Shown: positions 6,697 to 14,635 of the stretch, piece by piece
Numbering within the stretch: the stretch's first letter is position 1
Layout of the letters: each line of letters starts with the position of its first letter
Source of the DNA: Eggerthellaceae bacterium
GTDB lineage: Bacteria > Actinomycetota > Coriobacteriia > Coriobacteriales > Eggerthellaceae
Assembly: GCA_003452695.1 (NCBI GenBank)
Contig: DMNP01000388.1
Span: 693-26,959, forward strand
DNA: 26,267 nucleotides
Reading direction: 5' to 3'
Notes under the pieces: generated by a model
What the model was told of the DNA's origin: nothing
Databases searched by the model: none
What the model saw: only the letters and a program-made list of their open reading frames with translations
Made by a program: the position numbers and the translations under genes

Positions 6697-7827
6697 CTAT
6701 TCGTAGGCGGCCTGATGGTTCTCGTAGGTTTCGGAGAACGTGTAGTTCATGCCGCCGCTGCCGTTGGGCTCGAAGTAGAAGTAGTAGTAATTGGTGGTCT
6801 CGGGCTTGCACACCGCCTGAATGCACGCCAAGCTCGGCGAGTTAATCGGCGTGGGAATGCCCAGGCCATAAACGTAGTAGGTGTTGTAGTCGTTGTAGGC
6901 CTGCACGTCTTCGGGCGTGGGGTCGTGGCCGACCACGTAGGCCACGGTGGCATCGGACTGCAGGGGCATGCCCGCGGCAATGCGGTTGTAGAACACCGAC
7001 GACACGGTCGCGCGATGCTGCTCGTCGGACTCCTTTTCCACGATGGAAGCCAGCTTCATCGTCTCGTAGCGCGAAAGACCCTGGCTCTCGGGATAGCTCC
7101 AATCCACCGTTGCCGTTTCGGAGGCGAACTGGTCGAGCATCGAGCGCACGATGGATTCGGCCGTGGAGTCGTCGTTGAAGGGATACGTCTTCGGGAACAG
7201 GAAGCCTTCCAGCGACTGCTCGCCCGCATCGGCCAGGAAGCTGTAGTCGTTCGCGTAGTACGAAGCGTTGCCGGCCGCCGCTGTGAAGGCATCCACCGTA
7301 ATGCGGTTCTGGGTGGCCGCAGCCACGATCTCGGCCGTTTGCAGCAGGGTGGATCCCTCCGGCACCGTGAAGGTGTTGGCCGCAACCGGCGTTTGCAGAA
7401 TCGTGATTATCTCATCGACCGACTGGCCTCCCACCAGGGTGTACACACCTGGCTGCAAATTGCCTTCCACGCCAAGCTCGCTGACGCGGTCGGTGAACTC
7501 GTTCGTGCTGGCAATCAGGCCATCGTCGAGCAGCGTCTTGGCTATGGATTTCGCGCCTTCGCCTTCCGCCACCACGATTTCCACTTCGTGCCCCGCCGGC
7601 AGCATCTGCGTGGCACCGCAACTGCGCGTGAAATTCAACACGCTTACAACGATGATGATCAGGGCCACGACCAGCACGGCCAGCCCCACGATGGCGGGAA
7701 GCGGGCTGCGTTTGGGTTGGATGGCAGACGTGTCGTAGGTGCGAAACATCTTGTCGCCCTTGGCATGAGCCGATCGGGCGGCATGGGTGGGATTCGCCGA
7801 ATACGTAACGTTCTTGCGAGGCGACAT
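6697..7827 (-). CDS. mltG: Endolytic murein transglycosylase MltG
   Basis: MltG (YceG) cleaves nascent glycan strands in the periplasm-facing side of the membrane and sets strand length during wall synthesis. The 376-residue protein has a ~42-residue cytoplasmic N terminus, one membrane segment (about 43-65), a LysM-like region, then the conserved EGFLFPKTYPF and SIVEKES blocks; Glu264 is the expected catalytic residue. The C-terminal GLGIPTPINSPSLACIQA motif (usually YNTYxxxGLPPGPIxNPG) is also present, with TPINSP variant residues. ATG at 7827 has AAAGGA about seven bases upstream. It starts 10 bases after the ruvX stop and is followed by aroE, an arrangement common in Gram-positive bacteria. 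Confidence 0.95.
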   Translation of the reverse strand: MSPRKNVTYSANPTHAARSAHAKGDKMFRTYDTSAIQPKRSPLPAIVGLAVLVVALIIIVVSVLNFTRSCGATQMLPAGHEVEIVVAEGEGAKSIAKTLLDDGLIASTNEFTDRVSELGVEGNLQPGVYTLVGGQSVDEIITILQTPVAANTFTVPEGSTLLQTAEIVAAATQNRITVDAFTAAAGNASYYANDYSFLADAGEQSLEGFLFPKTYPFNDDSTAESIVRSMLDQFASETATVDWSYPESQGLSRYETMKLASIVEKESDEQHRATVSSVFYNRIAAGMPLQSDATVAYVVGHDPTPEDVQAYNDYNTYYVYGLGIPTPINSPSLACIQAVCKPETTNYYYFYFEPNGSGGMNYTFSETYENHQAAYE

Positions 7828-7837
7828 GGGGATTCCT

Positions 7838-8266
7838 TTACCGTTCAGAGTCGGCCGGTTCACGCGCATCCAGCCAAGCTTGCAAAAAGAGACTTGCGGC
7901 TATCATATCCACTTTGCCGCGCATGGCTTTCTCGCTGTACCCCTTTTCACGCAAACTCCGTTTGGCCTCGGACGAGCTAAGGCGCTCATCTGCGAATTCG
8001 CATGGAATTGCCACGAGTTTGGAAACCTCGGCCGCGAAATCGCGCACGCGCTGCGCTTGCGGTCCTTCCTCGCCCCCAAGGGTGAGGGGAAGGCCGCAGA
8101 GCAGGCATTCGGGTTCCCAATCGGCCAGAACGCGCCGAAACGACTTCGCCCCGGCGCGCACTTCGTCGGCGGGTAGCACGCACACGGGCGTGGCAATGCG
8201 CTCGCCCGGGTCGCTTACCGCAATTCCCACGCGTTTCTCGCCTATGTCCAGCGCCAGCACTCGCAT
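7838..8266 (-). CDS. ruvX: YqgF/RuvX-family Holliday junction resolvase or pre-16S rRNA nuclease
   Basis: The 142-residue RNase H-fold protein carries LALDIGEKRVGIAVSDP at its N terminus (first catalytic Asp), GLPLTLGGEEG, and ADERLSS...DMIAASLFLQAWLD at the C terminus (remaining acidic residues). The family processes the 5' end of 16S rRNA and was named for resolvase-like activity. ATG at 8266 lies eight bases after the upstream M18 peptidase stop. There is no strong ribosome-binding site, so translation is probably coupled to the upstream gene. The mltG gene follows 10 bases later. Confidence 0.95.
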   Translation of the reverse strand: MRVLALDIGEKRVGIAVSDPGERIATPVCVLPADEVRAGAKSFRRVLADWEPECLLCGLPLTLGGEEGPQAQRVRDFAAEVSKLVAIPCEFADERLSSSEAKRSLREKGYSEKAMRGKVDMIAASLFLQAWLDAREPADSER

Positions 8267-8274
8267 GCAGCCAA

Positions 8275-9717
8275 CTATTCGGCGTCGCGCAGGAAGGCCA
8301 GATAGCCCTTGTAGGCTTCGTACAGGTCGGCCTTGCTCGTAACTTCCCAAGGGGCGTGCATGGAAAGCACGGCCACGCCGCTGTCGATAACGTCCATGCC
8401 GTACTTGGCCGGCAGGTACGCGATGGTCCCGCCGCCGCCTGCGTCCACCTTGCCCAGCTCGGCGGTCTGGAAGGCAACGTCGGCATCGTCCATGATGCGG
8501 CGGATGCGCGCGACGAACTCGGCCGAAGCATCGTTGCTGCCCGACTTGCCGCGAGCTCCCGTGTATTTGTTGAAGACCAGGCCATGGCCGAGATAGGCAG
8601 CGTTCTTGGGTTCGAACACGCTGGCATACGCAGGGTCCAGCGCGGCCGATACGTCGCTGGAAAGCATGCGCGAAGAGGCCAGTGCGCGGCGCAGGGCGAT
8701 GTCGCCGCCTTCGCCCGCCAGCTCCAGCAGCATGGCCACCACGTTCTCGAAGAACTGCGAGGCCATTCCCGTAGCGCCGACGCTGCCGATTTCCTCTTTG
8801 TCCACGAGCACGGTAAGGGCCGTACGCTCGGGCGTTTCATCGGCAAGCGCCAGCTGCGCCAGCAGCGACGGATGCGCGCATGCAGAGTCGTCCTGGCCGT
8901 AGCCGAGAATCATCGACCGGTCGAAGCCCATCTCGCGGGCGCGACCCGCCGGCACGACCTCGATTTCAGCCGACAGCAGGTCGGCTTCCTCGATGCCGTA
9001 CTTCTCGGCCAGCAGCTGCAGCGCCAGCGCCTTCGCGGGTTCCTTCGCCACCATCTTTTCAAGCTCGGTCTTGTCGGCTTCCTTCTTTTCGGCCACGTCG
9101 TCGCCCAGGACAAGCGGGCGGCTGCCCACGAGCACATCCAGGTCCTCGGCGGCCACCACTTCGCCGCCCGTTTTCTTCATTTGCTCCTTGCCCAGGTGAA
9201 TGAGCAAATCGGACACGCAGAACACCGGATCGTCGGCATCTTCGCCCACGTTCACGGAAACCACCGTGCCATCCTTTTTCGCCACCACGCCGTGCAGGGC
9301 CAGCGGCAACGTTACCCACTGGTAGTACTTGATGCCGCCATAGTAATGAGTGTCCAGGTGAACAAGCCCGTTGCGTTCGAACAGCGGGTTCTGCTTCAGG
9401 TCCAGACGCGGCGAATCGATGTGCGCGCCCAGAATGTTCATGCCCTTCACGAGCGAATCCTTGCCCAGGTGGGCGAAGATAACCGCCTTGCCGTGAATAT
9501 GCGCATACACCTTGTCGCCGGGCTTCAGGGTGCGGCCTTCGTCGAAGGCCTCGTACAAATCGCGGTAGCCCGCAGCCTCGGCGCGGGCGATGGATGCCCG
9601 CGCTATCTCGCGCTCGGTCTTGTTTTCGGAAATGAAGTCGATGTAGTCGGCCGCAATGCGCTCGACCTCTTGCAGGTCCTGTTCGTCGTATTTCTTCCAC
9701 GCAGCTTCGGTTTCCAT
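8275..9717 (-). CDS. M18 family aminopeptidase
   Basis: The 480-residue protein belongs to the M18 aspartyl-aminopeptidase family, cytosolic dodecameric two-zinc enzymes that remove N-terminal residues (often acidic) from peptides. Conserved parts are NILGAHIDSPRLDLK (zinc ligand His99), GYGQDDSACAHPSLLA (bridging Asp), DKEEIGSVGATG (catalytic and metal-binding glutamates) and MHAPWEV (C-terminal His). The family also shows HYYGGIKYYQW. I chose ATG at 9717 because AGGAG lies seven bases before it; a second ATG two codons upstream would crowd the site. It is the first gene of a tight M18-ruvX-mltG-aroE set. M18 is unusual in that neighbourhood, where other bacteria often have alaS. Confidence 0.95.
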   Translation of the reverse strand: METEAAWKKYDEQDLQEVERIAADYIDFISENKTEREIARASIARAEAAGYRDLYEAFDEGRTLKPGDKVYAHIHGKAVIFAHLGKDSLVKGMNILGAHIDSPRLDLKQNPLFERNGLVHLDTHYYGGIKYYQWVTLPLALHGVVAKKDGTVVSVNVGEDADDPVFCVSDLLIHLGKEQMKKTGGEVVAAEDLDVLVGSRPLVLGDDVAEKKEADKTELEKMVAKEPAKALALQLLAEKYGIEEADLLSAEIEVVPAGRAREMGFDRSMILGYGQDDSACAHPSLLAQLALADETPERTALTVLVDKEEIGSVGATGMASQFFENVVAMLLELAGEGGDIALRRALASSRMLSSDVSAALDPAYASVFEPKNAAYLGHGLVFNKYTGARGKSGSNDASAEFVARIRRIMDDADVAFQTAELGKVDAGGGGTIAYLPAKYGMDVIDSGVAVLSMHAPWEVTSKADLYEAYKGYLAFLRDAE

Positions 9718-9833
9718 GTGCATGCTCCTATCGAACGATACGGGTTTGCTTTGTCGGGTTCGAGTATAGGTGAACCAGCGGCAAAACGCCGCGGGTTTCC
9801 TCCGACTGCAATTCATATCCGAGAACTCCGGCG

Positions 9834-9891
9834 GCTTGCTGCGGTCCGGGCGAATTGCGCGGACCGCACATTCGCCCGGACCGCAGCAAGC
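9834..9891. repeat. Long perfect hairpin with competing inner stem
   Basis: Twenty-two-base perfect arms (9834-9855 and 9870-9891) begin with GCTTGCTGCGG and end with CCGCAGCAAGC, around a 14-base loop. The loop itself contains CGGACCGC, a second partner for the left-arm GCGGTCCG (9841-9848 with 9860-9867). So two mutually exclusive stems are possible. It lies between the zinc-ribbon gene and the M18 gene. No T-run follows, so it is not an ordinary terminator. Confidence 0.8.
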
Positions 9892-9971
9892 GATGAAGCC
9901 CGCTTTTCAGCGCGCATGCGACTGCCCCGCGGGCAATGCCTCGGGGCGGCGGGGCGGCGGGGCTTGCAGGC

Positions 9972-10553
9972 TTACTCTTCTGCGTCCCAATAGGCCAGGT
10001 ACCGCGCAGCATCTTGCAGCTGAACATAGAGGTTCAGCAAATCGGGAAGGAAATCGCTATTGTCGGTGTAGTAGCAGATGCTGACATCGTTCACCTGGAT
10101 GTACGACCCATCGATGTAGGGATCGTCGTATTGCGCGAAGCTGAGCCAGTCCAGAAAAATCCCCTCAGGCTCGCTCATTTCGCGACAGTACAGGCCGGTT
10201 TCCGCTATGGCGAACCCGTTCTTGCCGCGGCCGAGCATGGAATCGTCGTGGATAAGATAGACTTCCTCGTCGGGGTCGATGCCCAGGCCGTCGTAGATTT
10301 TCTTGCTTACCGAAACGCAGTCGTCGCCCATTTCTTCCAGAAAATCGGCGCATGCGTCGGCGGCGAAGGCGGCCATCGATTCCCACTGGGCGTAGTACTC
10401 CGCATATTCGTCGGCAGCTCCCGCCTCGATAACGGCTTCGGCCGTGTCTTCATCCAAGACGAACTGCGAATCGCAGTATTCGCACACCACGACCCTGCTG
10501 GTCACCTGGTTCTGAATGGACGCTCCGCATGCCGGGCATTTCATGAGCTTCAT
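9972..10553 (-). CDS. Zinc-ribbon protein of unknown function
   Basis: The 193-residue protein starts with a treble-clef or zinc-ribbon motif, CPACG (near residues 6-10) and CEYCDSQF (near 28-35), typical of small regulatory or scaffolding proteins. After an acidic Ala-rich helix region it has a globular half containing YLIHDDSMLGRGKNGFAIAE, TGLYCREM and a segment that resembles the PH-like domain found behind zinc ribbons in several bacterial proteins (KNGFAIAETGLYCR...). No catalytic motif is visible. ATG at 10553 is preceded by AGGGGG six bases away. The gene is flanked by palindromes on both sides and is not obviously in an operon. I do not recognise a specific family. Confidence 0.75.
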   Translation of the reverse strand: MKLMKCPACGASIQNQVTSRVVVCEYCDSQFVLDEDTAEAVIEAGAADEYAEYYAQWESMAAFAADACADFLEEMGDDCVSVSKKIYDGLGIDPDEEVYLIHDDSMLGRGKNGFAIAETGLYCREMSEPEGIFLDWLSFAQYDDPYIDGSYIQVNDVSICYYTDNSDFLPDLLNLYVQLQDAARYLAYWDAEE

Positions 10554-10724
10554 CGCGTGCCCCCTTTTCTCTCGCTACGCCCATTCTAGCGCACGGAATG
10601 GATGGGGCGACCAGGTTGCTTCGCCCATCGTGAGGACTTTGCAGCTCTCGCCCTTCTTGGCCCGACGCCTCCGCTGCAACCCCACTTTGGCCGCCGAACC
10701 ACAAGGCTGCGAAACGAGAAGGTG

Positions 10725-10758
10725 CGCCGGCCCGCGTAGCAAGGGCCGGCGCTACCAG
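10725..10758. repeat. GC-rich hairpin
   Basis: GCGCCGGCCC (about 10726-10735) pairs with GGGCCGGCGC (about 10744-10753), with partial extension into flanking GGT/ACC. The loop resembles the GTAGCAA-type loops of other palindromes here. It may be a member of the GGCATAACAAGG family in diverged form, but that is only suggestive. Confidence 0.55.
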
Positions 10759-11016
10759 AGTGGCGCAGGGGGACCCGATGCCCTGCGCACATAGAGGAGG
10801 CGAAGGAGGGGCAAGGGGCTACACGGACATGAGCTCGACCAGAACAGAATCGTGAGCAACGCAACCCTCCTTCAAAGGGCATGCTATCACTCGTATCTGC
10901 AGGTGAAACGCACTTTTTCAAAACTGGGAAACCGTGTTGGAACCACTGGTTCGCGTTCCCGACAAGGCACATATATCCGCTGCACGCGCCGAGCAGTCCA
11001 CGGAACGCACACACAG

Positions 11017-11058
11017 CGTTGGGGACGTACCCCGCATATGCGGGGTACGCCCCCAACG
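11017..11058. repeat. 42-base near-perfect palindrome downstream of guaB
   Basis: The sequence CGTTGGGGACGTACCCCGCAT is followed immediately by its reverse complement with a single A-C mismatch: 21-base arms and no loop. It sits 18 bases past the guaB stop, where a terminator would be expected, but has no T-run. It may be a REP-type element that also protects the transcript 3' end. Confidence 0.85.
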
Positions 11059-11075
11059 ATTCGCCAACGATTCGA

Positions 11076-12602
11076 TTAGCGGGCTATGGTGTTGCTTACG
11101 TATGGAGTGGAATCCTTCAGCACCACGTCGTGCGCGCCGCCTTCCACGATGCTCGTGGAGCTGACAAGCGTCAGCTTCGCCTTGTCCTGCAGCTCGGGGA
11201 TGCTGATGGCGCCACAGTTGCACATGGTGGATTTCACCTTCGAAAGCGTTACGGCCACGTTGTCCTTCAGCGGGCCAGCGTAGGGCACGTAGGAATCCAC
11301 GCCTTCCTCGAAGGTCAGGCCCTTCTTGTCGCCGCCCAGGTCGTAGCGTTGCCAGTTGCGCGCACGGCTGGACCCTTCGCCCCAGTATTCCTTCATGTAC
11401 GAGCCGTTCACCTGAACGCGGTTGCTCGGAGCCTCGTCGAAGCGCGCGAAATAGCGGCCGAGCATTACGAAATCAGAGCCCATGGCCAACGCCAGCGTTA
11501 TATGGTGGTCGTACACGATGCCGCCATCGGAACACAGCGGAATGTACACGCCCGTTTCCTTGAAATACGCGTCGCGGGCCTTGGCAACTTCGATGGTGGC
11601 CGTTGCCTGGCCGCGTCCGATGCCCTTTTGCTCGCGCGTGATGCAGATGGACCCGCCGCCTATGCCGATTTTTATGAAGTCGGCGCCGGCATCGGCCAGG
11701 AAGCGGAAGCCTTCCTCGTCCACGACGTTGCCCGCCCCGACCTTCACCGTGTCGCCGTAGTGCTCGCGAATCCAATCGATGGTCTTCTTCTGCCAGACCG
11801 AATAGCCCTCGGAGCTGTCGATGCACAGGACGTCGACACCGGCATCCACCAGCGCAGGCACGCGTTCGGCATAGTCGCGCGAATTGATGCCCGCGCCCAC
11901 CATGTAGCGCTTGTGCTCGTCCAGCATTTCCAGCGGATTGGACTTGTGCTGGTCGTAGTCCTTGCGAAAGACCATGTAGGCCAAGTTACCCTTGTCGTCG
12001 ACCAAGGGAAGCGAGTTCAGCTTGTGATCCCAGATTATGTCGTTCGCCAGCTTCAGCGACGTGTCCGCAGGCGCCACGACCAGCTTTTCGAACGGGGTCA
12101 TAATGTCGCCGACCTTGGTGTCCAGGCTCATGCGGGTCAGGCGGTAGTCGCGCTCCGTTACGATGCCGAGCAGCTTGCCGTGCGGTTTGGCTCCTTCGGT
12201 AACGGGCATGGTCGAATGCCCGGTTTTTTCCAGCAATGCCACGACATCGGCAAGCGTCATTTCGGGCGACAGGTTGGCATCGGACACGACGAAGCCCGCC
12301 TTGTAATCCTTCACGCGCGCAACCATGGCGGCCTGGTCTTCGATGGACTGCGATCCGTAGATGAACGACATGCCGCCTTCGGTGGCAAGCGCCACGGCCA
12401 TCTTGTCGTCGGAAACCGCCTGCATAATAGCCGAAACCATGGGGATGTTCAGGCTGATGGGCGGTTCTTCTTCGCCGCGACGATACTTCACGAGCGGCGT
12501 TTTCAGGCTGACGTTTGCCGGGATGGTTTCCTCGGACGTATAGCCGGGCACCAACAGGTACTCGTTGAATGTGCGCGACGGTTCCTCGAAATAGTAAGCC
12601 AT
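11076..12602 (-). CDS. guaB: Inosine-5'-monophosphate dehydrogenase
   Basis: IMP dehydrogenase oxidises IMP to XMP with NAD, the committing step to GMP. The 508-residue protein has the N-terminal half of the TIM barrel ([14 protein letters not shown]), a pair of CBS domains at about 112-220 ([21 protein letters not shown] and [10 protein letters not shown]), and the catalytic loop [15 protein letters not shown] with the nucleophile Cys320. The usual loop is GPGSICTTR; here the residue after the Cys is Ile. The mobile flap and C-terminal monovalent-cation region follow. ATG at 12602 has AAGGGG six to seven bases upstream. It is transcribed alone, divergent from hsp20. Length matches the long IMPDH subclass common in Actinobacteria and Clostridia. 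Confidence 0.96.
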   Translation of the reverse strand: MAYYFEEPSRTFNEYLLVPGYTSEETIPANVSLKTPLVKYRRGEEEPPISLNIPMVSAIMQAVSDDKMAVALATEGGMSFIYGSQSIEDQAAMVARVKDYKAGFVVSDANLSPEMTLADVVALLEKTGHSTMPVTEGAKPHGKLLGIVTERDYRLTRMSLDTKVGDIMTPFEKLVVAPADTSLKLANDIIWDHKLNSLPLVDDKGNLAYMVFRKDYDQHKSNPLEMLDEHKRYMVGAGINSRDYAERVPALVDAGVDVLCIDSSEGYSVWQKKTIDWIREHYGDTVKVGAGNVVDEEGFRFLADAGADFIKIGIGGGSICITREQKGIGRGQATATIEVAKARDAYFKETGVYIPLCSDGGIVYDHHITLALAMGSDFVMLGRYFARFDEAPSNRVQVNGSYMKEYWGEGSSRARNWQRYDLGGDKKGLTFEEGVDSYVPYAGPLKDNVAVTLSKVKSTMCNCGAISIPELQDKAKLTLVSSTSIVEGGAHDVVLKDSTPYVSNTIAR

Positions 12603-12838
12603 AGATGTCCCCTTCGTCCGGCAGCTCCCTTTCGGCCATTATACGCGCCCAAAGCCCCCAAGTGGCCCAGAACAAGGCCATTGGAACACGTTGCTCCCGC
12701 GATCTGCGGCGCGGCCGTCTCTGGCGCGCGCTGCTGCGGGGCGAAAGGGGGAGTGTTCCGGTAGTTTTGCCTGCAAGAGCCGCCCCGAACGGTTATTTCA
12801 GCATCCGAACGATAACCGATGCTGGCTGATATATATAA

Positions 12839-12859
12839 CTTGAGTCTGTTTGACTTAAG
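12839..12859 (+). promoter_or_regulatory. HAIR operator (HspR binding site) upstream of hsp20
   Basis: CTTGAGT (12839-12845), seven bases, then ACTTAAG (12853-12859) matches the HspR-associated inverted repeat consensus CTTGAGT-N7-ACTCAAG with one change. A TATATA sequence at about 12831-12836 could serve as the -10 box, placing the operator over the start point. Alternatively TTGACT (12850-12855) could be a -35 box within the operator. Either arrangement fits heat-relieved repression. No hspR gene lies in the window. Confidence 0.8.
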
Positions 12860-12945
12860 TTTTCGAAAAGGTAACGCTTAGGTTTTATGAATTGACGATG
12901 CTCACCAAGGAGCGTATAACGAGAATCGTTAACAGAGAGCGAGAC

Positions 12946-12976
12946 GGTGGGCGGTTAAAACTCGGAGCCGCCCATC
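12946..12976 (+). promoter_or_regulatory. Leader hairpin before hsp20
   Basis: GGTGGGCGG (12946-12954) pairs with CCGCCCATC (12968-12976; one G-U pair) around a 13-base A/T-rich loop. It lies 6 bases before the AAAGGAAG ribosome-binding site. It does not cover that site, so it is not a simple thermosensor; it may stabilise the message or be chance. Confidence 0.35.
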
Positions 12977-13000
12977 ACCAAGAAAGGAAGATGATTAGTT

Positions 13001-13441
13001 ATGGCAATGATCGTACCCCGCAGAACGCACAGCCCGTTCGACGCATTCCTGTCCGACCCCTTCGACACCTTCTTCGGCAGCGCCCCGGTGCAGCATTCCA
13101 CCCCCAACCTGATGCGCACCGACATCAAGGACTGCGAAGGCAGCATCGAAATCGTCATCGACCTGCCCGGATTCGAAAAGGACAACGTTTCCGCCGAGCT
13201 GAAGGACGGCATGCTGACCGTTTCCGCAACCACCGAGAGCACCGAAGAGAAGAACGAGGGCACCTTCGTGCGCAAGGAGCGCTTCACCGGCCGTTGCAGC
13301 CGCAGCTACTATGTGGGCGAGGAAATCGAAGAAGCCGACATCAAGGCCAAGTTCGACAACGGCACTCTGCAGATTAGCGTGCCCAAGAAGGTGGAGCAGC
13401 CGAAGCTTGAAGAATCGCGCAGCATCGCCATCGAAGGCTAG
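13001..13441 (+). CDS. Hsp20-family small heat-shock protein
   Basis: Small heat-shock proteins hold unfolding proteins in a refoldable state without ATP. The 146-residue product has an N-terminal arm (MAMIVPRRTHSPFDAFLSDP), a central alpha-crystallin domain (about 38-142) with IVIDLPGFEKDNVSAELKDG and ADIKAKFDNGTLQISVPKK, and a C-terminal tail RSIAIEG with an I-x-I oligomerisation motif. The AAAGGAAG site lies about ten bases before ATG at 13001; an ATG two codons later is a possible alternative. A HAIR operator precedes it and a strong hairpin terminator follows, so it appears to be monocistronic and heat-inducible. Confidence 0.95.
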   Translation: MAMIVPRRTHSPFDAFLSDPFDTFFGSAPVQHSTPNLMRTDIKDCEGSIEIVIDLPGFEKDNVSAELKDGMLTVSATTESTEEKNEGTFVRKERFTGRCSRSYYVGEEIEEADIKAKFDNGTLQISVPKKVEQPKLEESRSIAIEG

Positions 13442-13547
13442 GCGCCTGTTCTCGCCATCCTGCGGCGATGTGCTTCTCCTCCTTGGCACGCCGCCGCAAC
13501 CGTATCGCACCAACCCGCTCGGCTGACCTCCCCCTGCCAGCCGATGA

Positions 13548-13590
13548 AGAAGCACCCGGGAACTCTCTCTCCCCCGGGTGCTTCTGCTTT
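13548..13590. terminator. Terminator between hsp20 and the nicotinamidase-like gene
   Basis: Perfect 13-base arms AGAAGCACCCGGG (13548-13560) and CCCGGGTGCTTCT (13573-13585) are followed by GCTTTC. It lies between convergent genes and probably ends transcripts from both sides; the T-run is short. Confidence 0.8.
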
Positions 13591-13616
13591 CGCGAATGCA
13601 CCGAAACGGCGGCGTT

Positions 13617-14186
13617 CTATGCGCGCTCGGGGCGGTTGATAACCTCTATCTGCAGGCCTTCCAGGATGTCGAGCGCCTTTTCGTTCATGGCCAGGTCGGG
13701 CGCCGCAGTGCAGGCCGCATCGACGACGATCGGCACGTCGGGACATGCCGCGCGCGCAATGACCGCATTCGACAGCACGCACATATTGGAAACGAGCCCC
13801 ACGAGTTCGATGCTCTCGAACGGCGGCACGCCCACGCCGAGCGCGACTGTCTGGCGGTTCATCAGGCGCTCGAACAGCGCCGTGGAACCAAACGTGGGCT
13901 TCAGGAACACATCGTCGGAATCCTGCAGCCTGTCTGCAACGGCGCCGTACAGCCCATGGCCGTCCGACCCCTCTATGCAATGCGGAACGGGAAGCTTGCG
14001 CCCTTCCTGGGTTTCCAGATAGTCCTTGTGATGCGTGTCGAAGGTGAAGCAGACTTCATCGCCGGCTTCGCGGTACTCGTCGATTTTCCGGGCAATCGGG
14101 CCATCCAGCAGCTCCGCCCCGTCGAACCCCAGCGCCCCATCGACGAAATCCTTCTGGTAGTCCACAACGATAAGCAAACGTTTCAT
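13617..14186 (-). CDS. Isochorismatase-family cysteine hydrolase, nicotinamidase-like
   Basis: The 189-residue protein has the catalytic triad of the family: Asp9 (VVDYQKDFV), Lys96 (FLKPTFGS) and Cys136 (VSNMCVLSNA), plus metal-ligand-like residues Asp50, His52 and His69 (FDTHHKDY, PVPHCIEGS). These are the features of PncA-type nicotinamidases, which convert nicotinamide to nicotinate for NAD salvage. ATG at 14186 has GGAGAGGGG about six bases upstream. It follows the YerC-like regulator by 46 bases and may be in one unit with it and cimA. Related amidases share the triad, so the nicotinamide substrate is likely but not proven. Confidence 0.88.
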   Translation of the reverse strand: MKRLLIVVDYQKDFVDGALGFDGAELLDGPIARKIDEYREAGDEVCFTFDTHHKDYLETQEGRKLPVPHCIEGSDGHGLYGAVADRLQDSDDVFLKPTFGSTALFERLMNRQTVALGVGVPPFESIELVGLVSNMCVLSNAVIARAACPDVPIVVDAACTAAPDLAMNEKALDILEGLQIEVINRPERA

Positions 14187-14232
14187 GACCGACCCCTCTC
14201 CAAGCCGACAGCTTTCATCTGCCGGTACGTGC

Positions 14233-14535
14233 CTATTGTTCTCCAAGCGGCCCCAATTCGTCAAGCGCCGCCCGATAGCCGCCCGCGCCATAGCTCAGGC
14301 ATTTCGACACGCGCGCGATGGTCGTGGCAGACGCGCCGGTGGCTTGCTCGATGCGGGCATACGACAACCCGGAATCCAACATGCGCGCCACTGCCAGGCG
14401 CTGCGAGCTTTCGCGGATTTCGCGGATGGTGAACAGGTCCTCCAGCAACGCGAAGAGAACGTCTTTGTTCCCGATGGCGGAAAGAACCGTAAGCAGGTCC
14501 TCGACCTCTTCGGTTCGTATGTCGTTTGCGGGCAT
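14233..14535 (-). CDS. YerC/YecD-type TrpR-family regulator
   Basis: The 100-residue protein matches the YerC/YecD group of the TrpR superfamily. These are short all-helical DNA-binding proteins: LLTVLSAIGNKDVLFALLED, LFTIREIRESSQRLAVARML and the helix-turn-helix GLSYARIEQATGASATTIARV. Targets of this group are poorly known; the ligand pocket differs from that of TrpR itself. ATG at 14535 has AAGGAG seven bases upstream. It lies 100 bases after cimA and 46 bases before the nicotinamidase-like gene on the same strand, so it may act on that unit. That role is inferred from position only. Confidence 0.9.
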   Translation of the reverse strand: MPANDIRTEEVEDLLTVLSAIGNKDVLFALLEDLFTIREIRESSQRLAVARMLDSGLSYARIEQATGASATTIARVSKCLSYGAGGYRAALDELGPLGEQ

Positions 14536-14635
14536 CGCATGCTCCTTGTCTCGCCGCGGGGGACCATCTGCGTTGGACGGGCTGGCAAGTTGGGTGAAAT
14601 AATCCGCCCATCCTTCCTGTTCAACTGTCCTTCGC

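Larger units (their letters stand above)
10554..11075. other. Gene-free stretch between zinc-ribbon gene and guaB
   Basis: These 522 bases have no convincing coding frame. They contain a GC-rich hairpin (10725-10758) and a 42-base palindrome (11017-11058). The purine-rich run at 10794-10820 looks like a ribosome-binding region but leads to no plausible protein. Confidence 0.55.

Noticed and set aside
6094..7980. 628-codon plus-strand frame across aroE, mltG and ruvX
   Set aside because: It overlaps three conserved genes antisense and shows no domain of its own.
8356..9993. 545-codon plus-strand frame opposite the M18 aminopeptidase
   Set aside because: The M18 protein has all catalytic motifs on the minus strand; the plus frame is a compositional shadow.
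12898..13377. Gene starting at the ATG upstream of hsp20
   Set aside because: It runs out of frame through the well-conserved hsp20 and has no recognisable product; the region is the hsp20 leader.
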